From positions 5,230 through 13,166 of the forward strand of contig MHXC01000016.1 of NCBI GenBank assembly GCA_001824325.1: DNA of 7,937 nucleotides, read 5' to 3'. The DNA is from Parcubacteria group bacterium RIFCSPHIGHO2_01_FULL_47_10b (GTDB lineage Bacteria > Patescibacteriota > Minisyncoccia > 2-01-FULL-47-10). Positions 6,353-7,937 of this stretch are shown here, one piece after another (the stretch's first letter is position 1; each line of letters opens with the position of its first letter). Both the position numbers and the translations under genes were made by a program. The notes below the pieces were generated by a model. The model saw nothing but the letters and a program-made list of their open reading frames with translations. It ran no database searches and had not been told where the DNA came from.

Positions 6353-7189
6353 ATGAATAAGTGGGGTTGGACTGCATTGGCTTGGATTGCATTGGCTGGT
6401 GCCGTAGTTCTGATCATTGTGCTACTCGGATTCATCATCTGGCCAAAGGGTGCCTCAACGCTGACGTCCGAAGAACGAGCCGCGCTTGAAAAACTCATGG
6501 AGGACGGTGATGGGGTTGATCTCGACTTCAATGAGGATTTCGAAACTGATTCCGATGACGAGGAAGTAGTCGAATCGGAAACGCAGTATGGGTATAAATC
6601 CACCAAGAAGGTTAAACGACAGACGATAACAAAAGAGCAGGTTGAGGAGTACGAAGAAAACAACATACCTTACTCCGCACCTACCGAGAAAGATGCTCCG
6701 ACCCAATCCGTGATCATCTATGACCGCGATCGGGTCGGAGAGCCCATTGATGTCGGTAGTGGATGGCGCGTTGACTCGACCTACGTCGCGCCAAGAGATT
6801 TCCAGATCATTAGAACGTACGACTCTGGAAATTGGACGGTGGAGGGATCAATCAGCGGTCGGCTTTCTGACAACCAACAGGTCTACCAAAGCCCCGATAT
6901 CCATAAATCACCGGCTCCGGTAATAATTCAAAAGAAACAACCGGCTGCGGGGAAGTATTGCGACATAAATTGGGACAATAACCTTGTTGGCTTTGAGCTG
7001 ATACCTGCAGGGTCCACGCGATTCATCGTAGACTTCCACGGCTGTGGGATTACCGAGCTCAAGGGGGAGTGGTCGGCTCCGAAGGAAGCGGGGATTAACG
7101 TACAACCCCTAATTTGTAAATGGATCGGGCCTGATCGCTACGAATGCGAACGTGTCCATTCATGGAAAAACCCCCTATCTGGCGCTTAA
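6353..7189 (+). CDS. Membrane-anchored protein with acidic stalk, function unknown; frame broken near its 3' end
   Basis: As read, the protein is 278 aa. It has an N-terminal membrane helix (about residues 6-30, ending IIWPKG), a very acidic segment rich in Asp/Glu (about 48-77), a charged linker, and an extracytoplasmic region (about 118-278), probably mostly beta strand, with Cys at 203, 231, 255 and 265. No family was recognised. ATG 6353 is preferred because AGAGGAAAG stands before it; TTG at 6302 would add 17 residues without a ribosome site. The last residues after WKNP (LSGA, then stop) look like out-of-frame translation. A coherent 53-residue continuation lies in the +1 frame from 7176, with the switch at an A5C5 run (7166-7175). 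The intended product is probably 327 aa. Confidence 0.75.
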   Translation: MNKWGWTALAWIALAGAVVLIIVLLGFIIWPKGASTLTSEERAALEKLMEDGDGVDLDFNEDFETDSDDEEVVESETQYGYKSTKKVKRQTITKEQVEEYEENNIPYSAPTEKDAPTQSVIIYDRDRVGEPIDVGSGWRVDSTYVAPRDFQIIRTYDSGNWTVEGSISGRLSDNQQVYQSPDIHKSPAPVIIQKKQPAAGKYCDINWDNNLVGFELIPAGSTRFIVDFHGCGITELKGEWSAPKEAGINVQPLICKWIGPDRYECERVHSWKNPLSGA

Positions 7190-7337
7190 GGTCAGACTTG
7201 GGAATGACAAGGTCTTCAAATGGAACCGGATTCCGAACGCCTACCATCAAGCTGGTGCAACGGTTGGATGTTTCTTGTTCAACTACTGGCCCGATGGACA
7301 GGGACGGCTAACCGACCTTTGCGGGGGACACCAATAA
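7176..7337 (+). pseudogene. Frame-shifted C-terminal part of the preceding membrane protein
   Basis: Read in the +1 frame after skipping one C of the C5 run, translation continues YLALKVRLGNDKVFKW, passes a VGCFLFNYWPDGQG segment and ends LCGGHQ at TAA 7335-7337. It adds two Cys, giving six in the repaired domain, and reads like genuine protein, whereas the original frame stops after four residues. A GTG at 7152 in this frame has no ribosome site, so an independent gene is unlikely. Explanations are a one-base sequencing or assembly error, a true disabling mutation or phase-variable tract, or programmed +1 slippage at CCC-C. I favour an indel. Confidence 0.65.
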
Positions 7338-7346
7338 AGGGGGAAC

Positions 7347-7418
7347 ATGAAAGCGGTGCCCCAGGGACGACACAACAAAAGACGGGGTGTCGGAGGAGGC
7401 ACCCTAAAAAGACGCTAA
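7347..7418 (+). CDS. 23-aa highly basic small protein, function unknown
   Basis: This is a short ORF with ATG 9 nt after the TAA of the frame-shifted gene, preceded by the purine-rich sequence AAAGGGGGAAC (a possible ribosome site, AAAGG with 6-nt spacing). The peptide begins MKAVPQGRHNKRR and ends in a Gly-rich stretch followed by TLKRR. It has eight Lys/Arg, one His and no acidic residue, and two RR/KR clusters. Stop TAA 7416-7418 is 7 nt before a strong terminator, so the ORF exactly fills the end of the transcript. The composition suggests RNA or ribosome binding, or a membrane-active peptide, but I recognise no family. The same bases also fold into a hairpin, so an RNA role is an alternative. 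Confidence 0.45.
   Translation: MKAVPQGRHNKRRGVGGGTLKRR
7355..7403 (+). other. Possible structured RNA element overlapping the small ORF
   Basis: The outer 6-bp stem is GGTGCC (7355-7360) with GGCACC (7398-7403). The inner 6-bp stem is CGACAC (7368-7373) with GTGTCG (7387-7392). They are separated by a purine-rich internal loop (CCAGGGA / GAGGA), and the terminal loop is 13 nt. GGGGTG (7384-7389) could instead pair with CACCCC, at 7425-7429 plus flanking bases, near the terminator stem, giving mutually exclusive folds. It is not followed by a U-run, so it is not itself a terminator. Confidence 0.3.
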
Positions 7419-7425
7419 TGCAGCA

Positions 7426-7469
7426 CCCCTCTACCTTGAGGTTTCAAAAATCAAGGTAGAGGGGCTTTT
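7426..7469 (+). terminator. Strong intrinsic terminator
   Basis: Left arm CCCCTCTACCTTGA (7426-7439) pairs perfectly over 14 bp with TCAAGGTAGAGGGG (7451-7464) around an 11-nt loop, followed by CTTTTCGTT. It ends the plus-strand transcript of the membrane-protein gene and the small ORF. The opposite strand lacks a T-run after the stem, so it probably does not serve the convergent gene. Confidence 0.88.
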
Positions 7470-7495
7470 CGTTGATCCACTGAATGGAACGGCAC

Positions 7496-7937
7496 TTACT
7501 TCACTTCACCCCGATAAAACCCCGCAGCCTGTTCCGGACTCATAGTTACTATCGAATCATCAGACGCAAGTTCAAATCCGGCACGCGTATTTAATCGCGG
7601 CGTAATCTCACAATGCAGCGGAAGATCGTCACCTCGCGGATCATAGTGAAAGCAGAAGTTATATGGTGCGTTGAGTTCGCGTAACCGTCCCAAAATCTGC
7701 ACAAAATGCTCTGCCATTTGATTCAAATCCCGCACTCGCAGCTGCATAAAATTGCACAAGCGTTTCCGCGGTAAAATCCACGCCTCAAAATTGTATCGCG
7801 GCGCCCACGGACACAAACTCACCCAGTCCTCGGTGACTGCAATAATCCGATCTTCTTTTTTTATTTCCTCTTGCGTAGCTTTTAATAACGGACAATTTTT
7901 CGCGGCTCGGCTCACTTCCAGCTCTCGTGCGGGTAAC
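7496..7937 (-). CDS. Galactose-1-phosphate uridylyltransferase-like protein (GalT/HIT superfamily), C-terminal part, cut by window edge
   Basis: The frame is open to the right edge; upstream of the GTG at 7915 it continues in frame as LPARELE, so GTG is internal and the true start is outside. Visible features are those of the second HIT-fold half of GalT: the CPWAPRYNFEAWILPR segment, PYNFCFHYDPRG, then LHCEITPRL and AGFEL, ending with MSPEQAA. Family members transfer UMP between UDP-glucose and galactose-1-phosphate; the catalytic HPH motif lies in the N-terminal half, not seen here. Compared with the HAHFYP motif of E. coli GalT (from memory), the second His is Glu (LHCE), as in GalT-like relatives, so substrate specificity is uncertain. 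The CPLL near the visible N-end has only one Cys of a CxxC pair. It is convergent with the preceding operon, with 26 nt between its stop and the terminator region. Confidence 0.75.
   Translation of the reverse strand, partial: LPARELEVSRAAKNCPLLKATQEEIKKEDRIIAVTEDWVSLCPWAPRYNFEAWILPRKRLCNFMQLRVRDLNQMAEHFVQILGRLRELNAPYNFCFHYDPRGDDLPLHCEITPRLNTRAGFELASDDSIVTMSPEQAAGFYRGEVK

Noticed and set aside
7335..7418. UAA read-through joining the frame-shifted tail to the small basic ORF, which is in the same frame
   Set aside because: The small ORF has its own ATG and a plausible ribosome site, and same-frame placement has a one in three chance; no read-through signal is visible.
7220..7459. 79-codon ORF running through the 3' region into the terminator
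   Set aside because: It overlaps the better +1 continuation, the small basic ORF and the terminator stem; no ribosome site and no recognisable protein character.

Overview
The window looks like a piece of a Patescibacteria (CPR)-type bacterial chromosome, roughly half G+C and using the standard code (UGA and UAA both serve as stops). This placement is an inference. It rests on the style of the secreted proteins: a small membrane protein with NPF repeats, Cys-pair modules of the GPGGC...EC..YC kind, a CGNxxCExGE Cys motif, and long Gln/Pro and Gly/Ser/Tyr linkers. I recall these from CPR genomes, and no search was run.

Region 1 (3-2175, plus strand) is a compact zinc/manganese-type ABC uptake operon. 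It holds the C-terminal two thirds of the substrate-binding lipoprotein/periplasmic protein (znuA-like, cut by the left edge), the ATPase (znuC-like) and the membrane permease (znuB-like). The genes overlap by 25 nt or are separated by 2 nt.

Region 2 (2176-6215) starts with a 126-nt spacer carrying an AT-rich 14-bp perfect palindrome, a likely promoter and one perfect DnaA-box-like 9-mer. An 84-aa membrane-anchored NPF-repeat protein follows. It is joined by an ATGA start/stop overlap to a 1220-aa secreted, Cys-rich modular protein. That protein has a signal peptide, an N-terminal helical half with repeated Cys pairs, a Gln/Pro-rich middle, and a C-terminal half built as A1 - CGNxxCE motif - B1 - B2 - A2, where A and B are two different duplicated modules. 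Function is unknown; a cell-surface or cell-contact role is inference.

Region 3 (6216-7469) has its own promoter-like sequence and a good Shine-Dalgarno site. It encodes a membrane-anchored protein with an acidic stalk whose reading frame breaks at an A5C5 homopolymer junction. A convincing 53-residue C-terminal continuation follows in the +1 frame. Nine bases after that continuation's stop is a 23-codon ORF for an extremely basic peptide, followed 7 nt later by a strong intrinsic terminator with a 14-bp stem.

Region 4 (7496-7937, minus strand) is the C-terminal domain of a galactose-1-phosphate uridylyltransferase-like (GalT/HIT superfamily) protein, cut by the right edge and convergent with the rest. 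No tRNA, rRNA, CRISPR array or insertion sequence was seen.
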